Numbered from the stretch's first letter, positions 49,758 through 59,112 are shown. The stretch: DNA of 64,000 bases from Oscillospiraceae bacterium (GCA_024690695.1 JAILOS010000013.1:1-64000); one strand, 5' to 3'. Notes: generated by a model from the letters alone, not told the origin. Made by a program: numbers and translations.

Positions 49758-52295
49758 ATGGAACAGTATCGAATTACCGGCATGAGCTGCGCCGCGTGCT
49801 CAAGCCGGGTGGAAAAAGCGGTCTCCGGCGTGCCGGGGGTCGCCTCCTGCGCGGTGAGCCTGCTGACGAATTCCATGGGCGTGGAGGGGACGGCGTCCCC
49901 CGCGGACGTCATCCGGGCGGTGGAAGCCGCCGGATACGGCGCTTCCCTCAAGGGCGCGGAGACGGCGCCGTCGTCCGGGGCGTCTCCCTCCTGGGCGGAC
50001 GCCGAGGCACTGAAGGACCGGGAAACGCCGAAGCTGAAAAAGCGGCTTCTGTTTTCGGTCCCGATCCTGCTGATCCTGATGTATTTCTCCATGGGTCACG
50101 GGATGTGGGGCTGGCCTGCGCCGAAAGCCTTTGACAACCTCGTGTTTCTCGGGCTGTTCGAGCTGCTGCTGGCCGTCGTCGTGATGACGATCAACCAGAA
50201 ATTCTTTACCTCCGGCTTTTCTTCTCTGCTCCGTGCGGCGCCCAATATGGACACCCTCGTGGCCCTCGGCTCCGGAGCGTCCTTCGCATATTCCCTGGCG
50301 GAGCTCTTTCTGATGATCCTCGCCCAGGGAGAGGGCAGGAACGACGTCGTGATGAAGCTCGGCATGAACCTGTACTTTGAATCGGCGGCCATGATCCCGA
50401 CGCTGATCACGGTCGGCAAAATGCTGGAGGCCATGTCGAAGGGGCGCACGACGGACGCGCTCAAGGGCCTGATGCGGATGGCTCCGAAAACGGCCGTCCT
50501 GCTGCGCGGCGGCGTCGAAACGGAGGTCGGCGTCGAGGAGGTCAAGACCGGCGATATCTTTATCGTGCGGCCCGGAGAACAGATCCCGGTGGACGGGGTC
50601 GTCGTCCGGGGCATGACGGCGGTCAACGAATCCGCGCTCACCGGGGAGAGCATCCCGGTGGACAAGGCGGAGGGAGACACGGTCTCCGCCGCCACGATGA
50701 ACCAGCAGGGCTACGTGGAATGCCGGGCGACCCGCGTCGGGGAAGACACGACGCTGGCCCAGATCATCCGCACCGTGTCCGACGCGGCCGCAACGAAGGC
50801 TCCGCTGGCCCGCATCGCGGACAAGGTGTCCGGGGTCTTCGTGCCCGCGGTCATCGGCGTCGCCCTGCTGACTCTGATCGGCTGGCTCGCCGCCGGCAAG
50901 CCCTTCTCCTTCGCCATCGCCCGCGGCATCTCCGTGCTGGTCATCAGCTGCCCCTGCGCGCTCGGGCTTGCTACGCCGGTTGCGATCATGGTCGGCAGCG
51001 GCGTGGGCGCCAGAACCGGCGTGCTGTACAAGACCGCGGCGGCTCTGGAGGGCGCGGGCCGGACGCAGATCGTCGCGCTGGACAAGACGGGGACCGTGAC
51101 GGAGGGACAGCCCCGCGTCACGGACGTGATCCCCTTCGGCAGAGATAGGGCCGAGCTTCTGCGTCTGGCCGCGTCTCTGGAGAAAAACAGCGAGCACCCG
51201 TTGGCCGGGGCCGTGACCGCCGAGGCGGAAGGCATGACGCTCGCGGAGGTCAGCGATTTCGAGGCGCTGCCCGGGCACGGCCTCCGCGCCCGTCTGGACG
51301 GGAAGGAGCTTCTGGGCGGGAGCCTGAAGTATCTCAGCTCCCGGGGCCTGGTCGACGAATCCGCTTCGGAGCGGGCGAACGCCCTTGCCGAAGAGGGGAA
51401 GACGCCGCTGCTGTTCGCCTGCGGCGGCGAGCTCGTGGGGATCGTCGCGGTCGCCGATCCCATCAAGGCCGATTCCGCGCAGGCGATCCGCGAGCTGCGG
51501 AGCATGGGCGTCCAGACGGTCATGCTGACCGGGGACAATGAACGGACGGCCGGGGCGATCAGCCGGCAGGCCGGCGTGGACCAGGTGATCGCCGGCGTGC
51601 TGCCGGAGGGCAAGGCGGACGTGATCCGCGCGCTGAAGAAGCTGGGCAAGGTCACCATGGTCGGCGACGGGATCAACGACGCGCCGGCGCTTACCGTGGC
51701 GGACAACGGCGTTGCGATCGGCGCGGGCACGGACGTGGCCATCGACGCGGCAGACATCGTGGTGATGAAAAGCCGGCTGACCGACGTGACGGCGGCGATC
51801 CGGCTGAGCCGCGCGACCATTCGGAACATCCATCAGAACCTGTTCTGGGCCTTCTTCTACAACGCCGTGTGCATCCCTCTGGCGATGGGCCTGTACGGCG
51901 TTGAAATGAAGCCCATGTACGGTGCGGCGGCCATGGCGCTCTCCAGCTTCTTCGTATGCATGAACGCGCTGCGTCTGAATCTGGTCAAGCTGCATGACGC
52001 CGGACGGGACAGAAAAGAAAAGCCGATCAGCGCGGAGGCGCTCGAAGAGATCGTCGCCGCTGAAACAAGAAAGGAGGAAAAAACCATGACGAAGACACTG
52101 AAAGTGGAAGGCATGATGTGCATGCACTGCGAGGCGCGTGTGAAGAAGGCCCTCGAGGCGGTGCCCGGCGTCGCGGGCGCCGTGGCGGATCACAACAAGG
52201 GCACGGCGGTCGTCACCCTTGCCGCTCCCGTCGAGGACGAAGCGCTTCGCGCGGCGGTGGAAGCCCAGGACTACAAAGTGCTTGGCGTGGAATGA
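49758..52295 (+). CDS. copA: Copper-exporting P1B-type ATPase fused to a CopZ-like chaperone
   Basis: An 845-residue Cu(I) exporter. The N-terminal heavy-metal domain has GMSCAAC (Cys11, Cys14). Transport and catalytic motifs are intact: CPC at 398-400, TGES, phosphorylated Asp442 in DKTGTVTEG, EHPLA, TGDN and GDGINDAPAL. After the last helices a linker (EALEEIVAAETRKEEKT) leads, with no stop codon, into a second heavy-metal domain from residue 777 (EGMMCMHC, Cys788 and Cys791), which has the length of free CopZ. Regulated by CsoR through the shared promoter. Confidence 0.95.
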   Translation: MEQYRITGMSCAACSSRVEKAVSGVPGVASCAVSLLTNSMGVEGTASPADVIRAVEAAGYGASLKGAETAPSSGASPSWADAEALKDRETPKLKKRLLFSVPILLILMYFSMGHGMWGWPAPKAFDNLVFLGLFELLLAVVVMTINQKFFTSGFSSLLRAAPNMDTLVALGSGASFAYSLAELFLMILAQGEGRNDVVMKLGMNLYFESAAMIPTLITVGKMLEAMSKGRTTDALKGLMRMAPKTAVLLRGGVETEVGVEEVKTGDIFIVRPGEQIPVDGVVVRGMTAVNESALTGESIPVDKAEGDTVSAATMNQQGYVECRATRVGEDTTLAQIIRTVSDAAATKAPLARIADKVSGVFVPAVIGVALLTLIGWLAAGKPFSFAIARGISVLVISCPCALGLATPVAIMVGSGVGARTGVLYKTAAALEGAGRTQIVALDKTGTVTEGQPRVTDVIPFGRDRAELLRLAASLEKNSEHPLAGAVTAEAEGMTLAEVSDFEALPGHGLRARLDGKELLGGSLKYLSSRGLVDESASERANALAEEGKTPLLFACGGELVGIVAVADPIKADSAQAIRELRSMGVQTVMLTGDNERTAGAISRQAGVDQVIAGVLPEGKADVIRALKKLGKVTMVGDGINDAPALTVADNGVAIGAGTDVAIDAADIVVMKSRLTDVTAAIRLSRATIRNIHQNLFWAFFYNAVCIPLAMGLYGVEMKPMYGAAAMALSSFFVCMNALRLNLVKLHDAGRDRKEKPISAEALEEIVAAETRKEEKTMTKTLKVEGMMCMHCEARVKKALEAVPGVAGAVADHNKGTAVVTLAAPVEDEALRAAVEAQDYKVLGVE
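52086..52295 (+). CDS. copZ: Internal in-frame CopZ-like copper chaperone start within copA
   Basis: The ATG at 52086 is in frame with copA but is preceded by a strong AAGGAGG (52071-52077) at the ideal eight-base distance. Translation from it gives a 69-residue protein starting MTKTLKVEGMMCMHCEARV, the size and sequence type of the free copper chaperone CopZ. The cell may therefore make both the CopA-CopZ fusion and free CopZ from one gene. This is inference from the ribosome binding site; the alternative is a simple fusion with a relic site. Confidence 0.6.
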   Translation: MTKTLKVEGMMCMHCEARVKKALEAVPGVAGAVADHNKGTAVVTLAAPVEDEALRAAVEAQDYKVLGVE

Positions 52296-52479
52296 TCCCT
52301 CGGAGGGGACTCTGCTCCCGTCTCCCGCGGCTGCGCGGGAGGCGGGGCGCCCCTGCAGTCAGCGAGGAGGGGGAAGACGATTCGGACCTGCCGGCGGGAG
52401 AGAAGACGGACGGACGCGCCGTCCCGCTGTTCCCCGGCGGCATCCGCCGGCAGATCCGCGACTTTGAGGAGGGTAAGGA
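52296..52479. other. Gap between copA-copZ and the HAD gene
   Basis: 184 bases with no clear gene. One frame ends DLPAGEKTDGRAVPLF...FEEGKE and overlaps the next ATG by four bases, which could be the tail of a decayed gene, but no convincing start or family was seen. Confidence 0.35.
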
Positions 52480-53325
52480 ATGAACGGCAGACTGATCTTT
52501 CTGGATATCGACGGCACGTTGACCGTGCCGGGCAGCAACGTTCCGCCGGAGAGCGCGCTGGAGGCGATCCGGGCCGCGCAGAAGGCGGGGCATAAGGTTT
52601 TTCTCTGCTCCGGGCGCAACTACGACATGCTCAAGCCCCTGCTCGCATACGGCTTCGACGGCGCGGTGGCCAGCGGCGGCGGCTACGTGTTTGCCGGAGA
52701 CCGGGTGCTCTATGACTGCCCGATGACGGACGAGCAGAAGGACCGGGCGCTGCGGCTCTTCGCCGAGGGCGGCGTGCTGCGCACGATCGAGGCGAAGGAC
52801 GGCAGCTGGTGCGACGAGGGCATGGGCGAGTTTCTGCAGAAGTGCTCCGGCGGCAACAGCGAGCTGCTGCGCTGGCGGGAGGCGCTGGAGAAGGATCTCG
52901 GTATCCGCCCGATGAAGGAGTACGACGGGCGTCCGATTTACAAGGTGGTCTTCATGTGCGAAAACGCCGGGCAGCTGGCCCCCGCGATCCGGGAGCTGGA
53001 AGGGGAGTTTTACTTCCTCGTGCAGGATCTGGCGGGCGCGAACTGCCTCAACGGCGAGCTGATCAACCGGCAGTTCGACAAGGGCACCGGCATCCGGTGT
53101 CTCTGCGAGGCGCTGGGCTGTTCCGTCGACGATACCATCGGCTTCGGCGACAGCATGAACGACCTGGAAATGATCCAGACCGCAGGTTACGGCGTCTGCA
53201 TGGCGAACGGAAGCCCGAATCTGAAAAAGCAGAGCGATCTGGTTTGCCCCTCCGTGGAGGAGGACGGCCTGGCCTGGGCGTTCCGGAAGCTGGGTTTGGT
53301 GGAAAGCGACAAAAAACAGGACTGA
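52480..53325 (+). CDS. HAD-superfamily Cof-type hydrolase
   Basis: A 281-residue phosphatase of HAD subfamily IIB. Motif I is LDIDGTLT, motif II Ser in LCSGRN, motif III Lys in the GTGIRCLCEALG vicinity (FDKGTG), and motif IV GFGDSMNDLEMIQTAGYGVCMANG, which is typical of Cof-like sugar phosphatases. It lies just upstream of the PTS genes on the same strand but before their promoter, so it may be transcribed with copA or alone. A sugar-phosphate substrate is plausible. Confidence 0.88.
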   Translation: MNGRLIFLDIDGTLTVPGSNVPPESALEAIRAAQKAGHKVFLCSGRNYDMLKPLLAYGFDGAVASGGGYVFAGDRVLYDCPMTDEQKDRALRLFAEGGVLRTIEAKDGSWCDEGMGEFLQKCSGGNSELLRWREALEKDLGIRPMKEYDGRPIYKVVFMCENAGQLAPAIRELEGEFYFLVQDLAGANCLNGELINRQFDKGTGIRCLCEALGCSVDDTIGFGDSMNDLEMIQTAGYGVCMANGSPNLKKQSDLVCPSVEEDGLAWAFRKLGLVESDKKQD

Positions 53326-53353
53326 TTTTCGTCAGAACAAAAACGGAATTGGA

Positions 53354-53382
53354 TTGTAGAGGTTTTCCCGTTTTGTTATAAT
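53354..53382 (+). promoter_or_regulatory. Promoter of the PTS cassette
   Basis: TTGTAG (53354-53359), 17-base spacer, perfect TATAAT (53377-53382). No antiterminator or cre-like site was recognised. Confidence 0.65.
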
Positions 53383-53452
53383 GAACAGAAGAATGCGGTC
53401 GCTCCTTTCCGAACGGCCGCAGTCTGGATTAAGGGAAAAGGAGAAAAAGCTT

Positions 53453-55333
53453 ATGGCGCTCGACTATCGCAAATGCGCGGAAGAGATCTTTTCTCACCTG
53501 GGTGGGAAAGAGAACATCATCAGCGCGGCACACTGCGCGACCCGGCTCCGCCTCGTGATCGCGGACAACAGCAAGCTCGATATCAAAGCGCTGGAGGAAG
53601 TCGAAGGGGTCAAGGGTCTGTTCGATTCCAACGGACAGCTCCAGCTGATCATCGGCACCGGCACCGTCAACAAGGTCTATGACGAGTTCCTGGCCGTCAC
53701 CGGGCTCACCGCCGCCACCAAGGCGGACGTGAAGGCCGCGGCCGCCTCCCGCATGCCCCTGTGGAAGAAGATCCTGAAGACCCCGGGCGACGTGTTCGTC
53801 CCCATCCTGCCCGCCATCGTGGCCTCCGGTCTGATGATGGGCCTTGTCGAAGCGATCCCGAAGTTCGTCGAGGGCTTTGAAACCACCAGCTGGTACGGCT
53901 TCCTCGACCTCGTAGCCAACACCGCCTTCGCGCTGCTGCCCGTGCTGGTGGCGATCTCCGCCGCCCGCGTATTCGGCGGCAACGTCTTCCTGGGCGCCGT
54001 CATCGGCCTGATGATGGTCCACCCCGCGCTGATCAACGCCTGGACCGTCGGCAACTACGCCCCCGGCGAGATCCCGACCTGGCAGCTGTTTTTCTTCAAC
54101 GTCCAGCAGGTCGGCTATCAGGGCCATGTCATCCCGGTCATTCTGGCGGTACTGTTCATGTCAACATTGGAAAAATGGCTGCACAAGAAAGTACCGGAAA
54201 TGATCGACCTCTTCGTGACCCCGCTGACCACGGTGCTCATCACCGCCTTCGTCACCTTTACGATCATCGGACCCGTCTTCTCCGTGTTTGAAAGCTGGGT
54301 GCTCACCGGCGCCCAGTGGCTCATCAAGGTCGGCTACGGCCTCGGCGCGGCCGTCATGGGCGCGATCTACCCGCTGACCGTCGTCATGGGTCTGCACCAC
54401 ATGTACAACGTCATCGAGGCCGGCATGATCTCCTCCACCGGCGTCAACTCCTGGATGCCGATCGCCTCCGCCGCGAACTTCGCGCAGTTCGGCGCCTGCC
54501 TTGCCGTCGCGCTCAAGGTCAAGAACCAGAAGACCAAGTCCGTGGCGCTGCCCTCGTCGCTGTCCGCGTCCCTGGGCATCACCGAGCCCGCGATCTTCGG
54601 CGTCAACTTCCGCTTTATGAAACCCTTTGTCTGCGGCATGGTCGGCGGCGCGGCCGGCTCGCTGTTCGCGTCCTGGATGCACGGCACCAACGCCGCCGGC
54701 GAGACCGTCGCCTTCGGCGCCACCACCTATGGCGTCACCGGCATCCCCGGCATCCCCGCCGTCAACAACGTCCCGATGTACCTCGTCGAGCTGCTGATCG
54801 CCTCCGGCGTCGCCTTCGCGCTGACCTGGATCCTCTGGAAGGAAGACGCGCCCGCGAAGAAGGAAGCGCCTCCCGCCGAGGCCGAGGCTCCCGCCGAGCC
54901 CATGCCCTCCGTCGTGCGCTGCTCCGCCGGCGAGCTGCTGCAGCCCTGCAGGGGCACGGTGATCGCCCGCGAGCAGATCCCCGACGAGACCTTCGCCGCC
55001 GGCGTCCTGGGCGACGGCGTCGGCGTTATCCCGGAGGACGGCGTTGTGGTTTCGCCCTTTGACGGGGTCGTGACCTCCGTCTTCGATACGAAGCACGCCA
55101 TCACGCTGGAAAAGGACGGCATGGAAGTGCTGATCCACATCGGCGTCAACACCGTCAATATGCAGGGCGAGGGCTTCACCGCCTTCGTCGAGGAAGGGGC
55201 CGAAGTGAAGGCCGGACAGAAGCTGCTGGGCTTCGACCGGGAGGCCATCAGGAAAGCGGGCTACAACGACACGGTGGTCATGCTTCTCACCAATTCCGAC
55301 GACCTCGAGGGCGTCGAGTGCGGCATCAAATAA
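53453..55333 (+). CDS. PTS sugar transporter EIIBCA (sucrose/trehalose-like family)
   Basis: A 626-residue membrane protein that takes up and phosphorylates a sugar. EIIB comes first, with its phosphorylated Cys28 in AAHCATRLRL. EIIC (about 100-480) has ten helices with FGGNVFLGAVIGLMMVHPAL and VMGLHHMYNVIEA, close to ScrA/TreB-type permeases. An Ala/Pro/Glu linker leads to a Glc-type EIIA with its active His in VLIHIGVNTVNM. The substrate could be sucrose, trehalose or a beta-glucoside; no sugar-phosphate hydrolase is present. AAAAGGAGA precedes the ATG. Confidence 0.9.
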   Translation: MALDYRKCAEEIFSHLGGKENIISAAHCATRLRLVIADNSKLDIKALEEVEGVKGLFDSNGQLQLIIGTGTVNKVYDEFLAVTGLTAATKADVKAAAASRMPLWKKILKTPGDVFVPILPAIVASGLMMGLVEAIPKFVEGFETTSWYGFLDLVANTAFALLPVLVAISAARVFGGNVFLGAVIGLMMVHPALINAWTVGNYAPGEIPTWQLFFFNVQQVGYQGHVIPVILAVLFMSTLEKWLHKKVPEMIDLFVTPLTTVLITAFVTFTIIGPVFSVFESWVLTGAQWLIKVGYGLGAAVMGAIYPLTVVMGLHHMYNVIEAGMISSTGVNSWMPIASAANFAQFGACLAVALKVKNQKTKSVALPSSLSASLGITEPAIFGVNFRFMKPFVCGMVGGAAGSLFASWMHGTNAAGETVAFGATTYGVTGIPGIPAVNNVPMYLVELLIASGVAFALTWILWKEDAPAKKEAPPAEAEAPAEPMPSVVRCSAGELLQPCRGTVIAREQIPDETFAAGVLGDGVGVIPEDGVVVSPFDGVVTSVFDTKHAITLEKDGMEVLIHIGVNTVNMQGEGFTAFVEEGAEVKAGQKLLGFDREAIRKAGYNDTVVMLLTNSDDLEGVECGIK

Positions 55334-55360
55334 ACTTTATATCATACGGAGGAAAACGAC

Positions 55361-55621
55361 ATGAAGACTTTTGAGTACACCATCACCGATCCCGTGGGGA
55401 TCCACGCCCGTCCCGCCGGCCTGCTGGTCAAGGAGATCAAGGGCTTTGCCGGCTCCGCCGTCACCATCACCAAGGGTGAGAAGTCCGTCAACGCGCTCAA
55501 GCTCATGGCTCTGATGCAGATGGGCATCAAGTGCGGCGACACCGTCAAGGTCTCCGTCGAGGGCGGCGATGAGGAAGCCGTCGCGGCTGCGATCGAGAAC
55601 TTCTTCAAGGCCAATCTGTAA
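55361..55621 (+). CDS. ptsH: Phosphocarrier protein HPr
   Basis: An 86-residue PTS phosphocarrier. His15 in GIHARPAG is the phosphate-accepting residue passing phosphate from EI to EIIA. The place of the regulatory Ser46 of Firmicute HPr (NLKSIMG) reads NALKLMA, with lysine at that position, so ATP-dependent HPr kinase cannot act there. It sits 27 bases after the EIIBCA gene, with GGAGG upstream, and before ptsI. Confidence 0.95.
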   Translation: MKTFEYTITDPVGIHARPAGLLVKEIKGFAGSAVTITKGEKSVNALKLMALMQMGIKCGDTVKVSVEGGDEEAVAAAIENFFKANL

Positions 55622-55631
55622 AAAGCAAGGG

Positions 55632-55665
55632 AAAATACGGCTGCCGCTCCGACAGCCGTATTTTC
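55632..55665 (+). terminator. Hairpin between ptsH and ptsI
   Basis: AAAATACGGCTG and CAGCCGTATTTT pair perfectly over 12 bp. It probably attenuates readthrough, giving more HPr than EI, or is a full terminator. Confidence 0.75.
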
Positions 55666-55684
55666 ATAGGAAGGAGTATTGCTT

Positions 55685-57364
55685 ATGATCACCATTCAGG
55701 GAAAAGGCGTTTCCACCGGCGTCGCCTCCGGCCCGCTGTATTTCTACCAGAGAGCCCAGGGGACGCTCCGCCGCTGCGAGGTCGAGGACCGCGAGGCGGA
55801 ATGGCTCCGCTTCAAGGAGGCGCAGGCCAGGGCCATCGAGCAGCTCGGCGCTCTGGCCGAGAAGGCCCGCGCGGAGGCCGGAGACGAGGCCGCCATGCTC
55901 TTTGAGACCCATCAGATGATGTGCGAGGATCTGGATTATGAGGAGGCCATCGAGGGCTTCATCAAGGAATCCGGGCTGAACGCCGAGGCGGCGGTCACCG
56001 ACGCCGGCGCCATCCAGGCGGAGGCCTTTGCCGCCATGGACGACGACTATTTCAAGGCGCGCGCCGCGGACGTGAAGGATATCTCCGGCCGCATCGTGGG
56101 CATCCTCATGGGCGTGGTGCAGGGCGGCATGGACTCCGACGTGCCCGTGATCCTGGCCTCCGACGATCTGGCTCCCAGCGAGACCGTGCAGCTGGACAAG
56201 TCCAAGATCCTGGGCTTCGTCACCTCCGGCGGCTCCGGCTCCAGCCACACCGCGATCCTGGCCCGTACCATGGGCATCCCCGCCATCATCGGCGTGGGCG
56301 ATCAGCTCAAGGCCGAGTATCAGGGCCGGAACGTCATCGTGGACGGCGGCACCGGCAGCGTTGTGCTGGACGCGGATGACGATACCCGTGCCCGTCTGAT
56401 GAAAAAGCGCGCCGACATCCTCAAACGCCAGGAGCTCCTGAACCAGCTCAAGGGCCAGCCCAACGTGTCCAAAGACGGGCAGGAGATCCGCGTCTACTGC
56501 AACATCGGCAACCCCGAGGACATACACGCCGTGCTGGAAAACGACGGCGGCGGCATCGGCCTCTTCCGCAGCGAGTTCCTGTACCTCAACTGCGACGATT
56601 ATCCCACCGAGGATTACCAGTTTGAGGCCTATAAAAAGGTCCTCAGCGACATGGGCGGCAAGGAGGTCGTCATCCGCACGCTGGACATCGGCGCGGACAA
56701 GATGATCGAGTACTTCCGGCTTCCCCACGAGGAGAACCCGGCTCTGGGCAACCGGGCCCTGCGCATCTGCCTGAACCGGCCGGAGATCTTCCGCACCCAG
56801 CTTCGCGCCCTGTACCGCGCCTCCGCCTACGGACGCCTCAGCATCATGTTCCCCATGGTGGCCTCCGTCTGGGAGGTCCGCGAGGCCAAGAAGGTTTGCG
56901 AGCAGGTAAAGAAGGAGCTGACGGCTGAGGGCATCCCGTTCTCGGACGAGGTGGACGTGGGCATCATGATCGAGACCCCCGCCGCCGCGATGATCAGCGA
57001 CAGGCTTGCCAAGGAAGTGGATTTCTTCTCCATCGGCACCAACGACCTGACCCAGTACACGCTGGCCTGCGACCGGCAGAACAACGATCTGGGCCGCTTC
57101 TTCGACGCCCATCACCCGGCGGTGCTTCGCCTGATCAAGATGGCTTGCGACAACGCCCACAAGGAGGGCATCTGGTGCGGCATCTGCGGCGAGCTCGGCG
57201 CCGACCTGGAGCTGACGGAGCTGTTCCTGTCCATTGGGCTGGACGAGCTCAGCGTCTCCCCGCGGGCGGTGCTGCCGCTGCGCCAGAAGGTGCGCGAGAC
57301 CCAGGTGCGCGTGGTGCGCGAAAAGCTGCTGGCGGATCTGGCCGGGGATCAGAATACGATCTGA
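55685..57364 (+). CDS. ptsI: PTS enzyme I (phosphoenolpyruvate-protein phosphotransferase)
   Basis: A 559-residue enzyme that starts the PTS relay by taking phosphate from PEP onto His188 (GGSGSSHTAILAR) and passing it to HPr. The PEP-binding barrel has GIGLFRSEFLYL, RTLDIGADK, LGNRALR and the Cys-containing GICGELGAD. It is complete. The ATG at 55685 has GGAAGGAG upstream. It is the third member of the cassette and is closed by a terminator. Confidence 0.96.
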   Translation: MITIQGKGVSTGVASGPLYFYQRAQGTLRRCEVEDREAEWLRFKEAQARAIEQLGALAEKARAEAGDEAAMLFETHQMMCEDLDYEEAIEGFIKESGLNAEAAVTDAGAIQAEAFAAMDDDYFKARAADVKDISGRIVGILMGVVQGGMDSDVPVILASDDLAPSETVQLDKSKILGFVTSGGSGSSHTAILARTMGIPAIIGVGDQLKAEYQGRNVIVDGGTGSVVLDADDDTRARLMKKRADILKRQELLNQLKGQPNVSKDGQEIRVYCNIGNPEDIHAVLENDGGGIGLFRSEFLYLNCDDYPTEDYQFEAYKKVLSDMGGKEVVIRTLDIGADKMIEYFRLPHEENPALGNRALRICLNRPEIFRTQLRALYRASAYGRLSIMFPMVASVWEVREAKKVCEQVKKELTAEGIPFSDEVDVGIMIETPAAAMISDRLAKEVDFFSIGTNDLTQYTLACDRQNNDLGRFFDAHHPAVLRLIKMACDNAHKEGIWCGICGELGADLELTELFLSIGLDELSVSPRAVLPLRQKVRETQVRVVREKLLADLAGDQNTI

Positions 57365-57383
57365 CCGTACGAGAAACAGGATC

Positions 57384-57417
57384 GGGGCTGCCGCGGAATA
57401 CGGCAGCCCCGAATTTT
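57384..57417 (+). terminator. Terminator after ptsI
   Basis: GGGGCTGCCG and CGGCAGCCCC pair around a seven-base loop, followed by GAATTTT. From here to 57553 no gene is seen. Confidence 0.75.
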
Positions 57418-57553
57418 CAGAAAAGACCGGATATCTGCGCCGAAGAAAAACGCTCCGGCAGGCTCGCCCCCGGCCGGGCGGCAGCCCGTCAAAAAGCGCC
57501 GCGGGACGGCGGGGACGGAGGGACGGCCGATATCCGGACGGCTTTAGCGGGAA

Positions 57554-58030
57554 ATGATGATCAAGATTTGTGTTTTTTCGGATTCTCACGGTTCCCCGGA
57601 GGGGATGATCACGGCCCTTGAAAAGGAAAAGCCTGCGCTGTACTTCTTCCTGGGCGACGGAGAGCGGGATCTCGAACGGGTGCGGGAGCGCTTTCCCGAT
57701 CTGCCGTATTACGCGGTACGGGGCAACTGCGATCTGCGCTCGGCGCTCAGCGGCAGCCTTTGCTGCACGGTGGGCGGGGTCGGGATCTTCGCCGCTCACG
57801 GACATCTGTACGACGTAAAATACGAACCGGAGCTGGAGAGCCTCGCCGCGGCCGCGCGGGAGGCGGGGGCCTGTCTGGCGCTCTTCGGGCACACCCACCG
57901 CGCCTGTCTGGAGAGCCGCCGGGGGATCACGTTTCTGAATCCCGGAACGATCGGCCGCACGGCGCATCCGGGCTACGCCGTCCTGTACGCGGAGGGGGGA
58001 CGGTTTACGGCAGAGCTCAGGAGGCTTTAG
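57554..58030 (+). CDS. YfcE/MJ0936-type metallophosphoesterase
   Basis: A 158-residue calcineurin-fold phosphodiesterase. The metal-binding residues occur in order: SDSHG, LGDGERD, RGNCD, AAHGH and GHTH. This set and the short length fit the YfcE family, which hydrolyses small phosphodiesters; the natural substrate is unknown. No strong ribosome binding site is visible beyond AGCGGGAA, and no promoter was recognised in the 189-base gap upstream. Confidence 0.88.
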   Translation: MMIKICVFSDSHGSPEGMITALEKEKPALYFFLGDGERDLERVRERFPDLPYYAVRGNCDLRSALSGSLCCTVGGVGIFAAHGHLYDVKYEPELESLAAAAREAGACLALFGHTHRACLESRRGITFLNPGTIGRTAHPGYAVLYAEGGRFTAELRRL

Positions 58031-58105
58031 GCACGCCGTCTGAAAAGCCTCGCTTTCGCCGCTTTCGGCCGCCGTACGCGGCTGTTTTTAACGGCGGAGC
58101 GGCCG

Positions 58106-58975
58106 TCAGTCCTTCGGCCGCATGTAGAAGTTGCCGCGGACCTCGGTGGAGCGGATGGAGTTGACGAAGGCCTCGGGATCGACGTCCTTCACGGACTGCA
58201 GGGCGGTTTTGACGTCCGCGCCGGAAACGACGGAATAGACCATCTTGTACGGGGCGTGACTGTGCGAGCCGACCACGTCGGAAACGGTCGCGCCGTGGTG
58301 GCTGGCGATATGGATCGCGTCGCTTACCTCCTGCGGCTTTTTGGTCACGACGAACAGCGTCTGCTTCTGGTAGTCGCGGTATACGACGTGCAGGGTCTGC
58401 GTCGAGACGTACTGGTAGATGATCGAATAGAGCGCAGCGTCCCAGCCGAAGAAGAAGCCGGCGACGCTGAGGACCACCACGTTGAAGCCCAGGATCAGGT
58501 TCCAGCTTTCTGCGCCGCGCTTCTGCGACAGGTAGATGGCGATGAAGTCGGTGCCGCCGCTGGTCGCGTCGGCCGACAGGCAGATGCTGATCGAAACGCC
58601 GCTGACGATCCCGCCGAAGATTGCGATCAGCAGGGGGTCGGAGGTGATGGGATAGGCGGGCAGCAGGTCGGTCAGAAGGCTGCTGACGACGATGACCAGC
58701 AGCGAGAGCAGCGTGAACTTCTTCCCGACGAAGCGGAAACCGACGTAGACCGGAAACGCGTTCAGCAGGATATTGATCAGCGCGAAGGGGAGCTCAAGAC
58801 CGAGAAATTTCGCGGCCAGACGCTGGATCAGCAGCGACAGCCCGGTCACGCCGCCCGGAAACAGATCGCCGGCGCGGACGAAGGTTTTGATGTTCAGCGC
58901 GAACAGGAATGAGGCGAGCAGCACGATGACCGTGCGCTTTCCGTCGCGTTTCCAGTCCCATTTCAGCCATTTCAT
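58106..58975 (-). CDS. YitT family membrane protein (DUF161/DUF2179)
   Basis: A 289-residue protein with five to six helices in the first 200 residues (NIKTFVRAGDLFPGGVTGLSLLIQ, CLSADATSGGTDFIAIYLSQ) and a C-terminal DUF2179 soluble domain (VVTKKPQEVSDAIH, GATVSDVVGSHS). The function of YitT proteins is not established, and transport has been suggested. The ATG at 58975 has GAGGAGG just upstream on the minus strand. Transcribed alone. Confidence 0.9.
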   Translation of the reverse strand: MKWLKWDWKRDGKRTVIVLLASFLFALNIKTFVRAGDLFPGGVTGLSLLIQRLAAKFLGLELPFALINILLNAFPVYVGFRFVGKKFTLLSLLVIVVSSLLTDLLPAYPITSDPLLIAIFGGIVSGVSISICLSADATSGGTDFIAIYLSQKRGAESWNLILGFNVVVLSVAGFFFGWDAALYSIIYQYVSTQTLHVVYRDYQKQTLFVVTKKPQEVSDAIHIASHHGATVSDVVGSHSHAPYKMVYSVVSGADVKTALQSVKDVDPEAFVNSIRSTEVRGNFYMRPKD

Positions 58976-59112
58976 AAGACAGCCTCCTCAGCTTTCTTTT
59001 TTCCTCAGTATACAGGAAGCGCCCGGAGAATTCAACGCTTTCCGGAGCGGACAGACCGTCCGGCCCATCCTGTCAAGCCTCGCGGCGGCCCGAAGGCCGA
59101 TCTCGTCCGGGC

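Noticed and set aside
57418..57553. Small gene between ptsI and the phosphodiesterase
   Set aside because: Frames here are short, Arg/Gly-rich and lack ribosome binding sites or conserved features.
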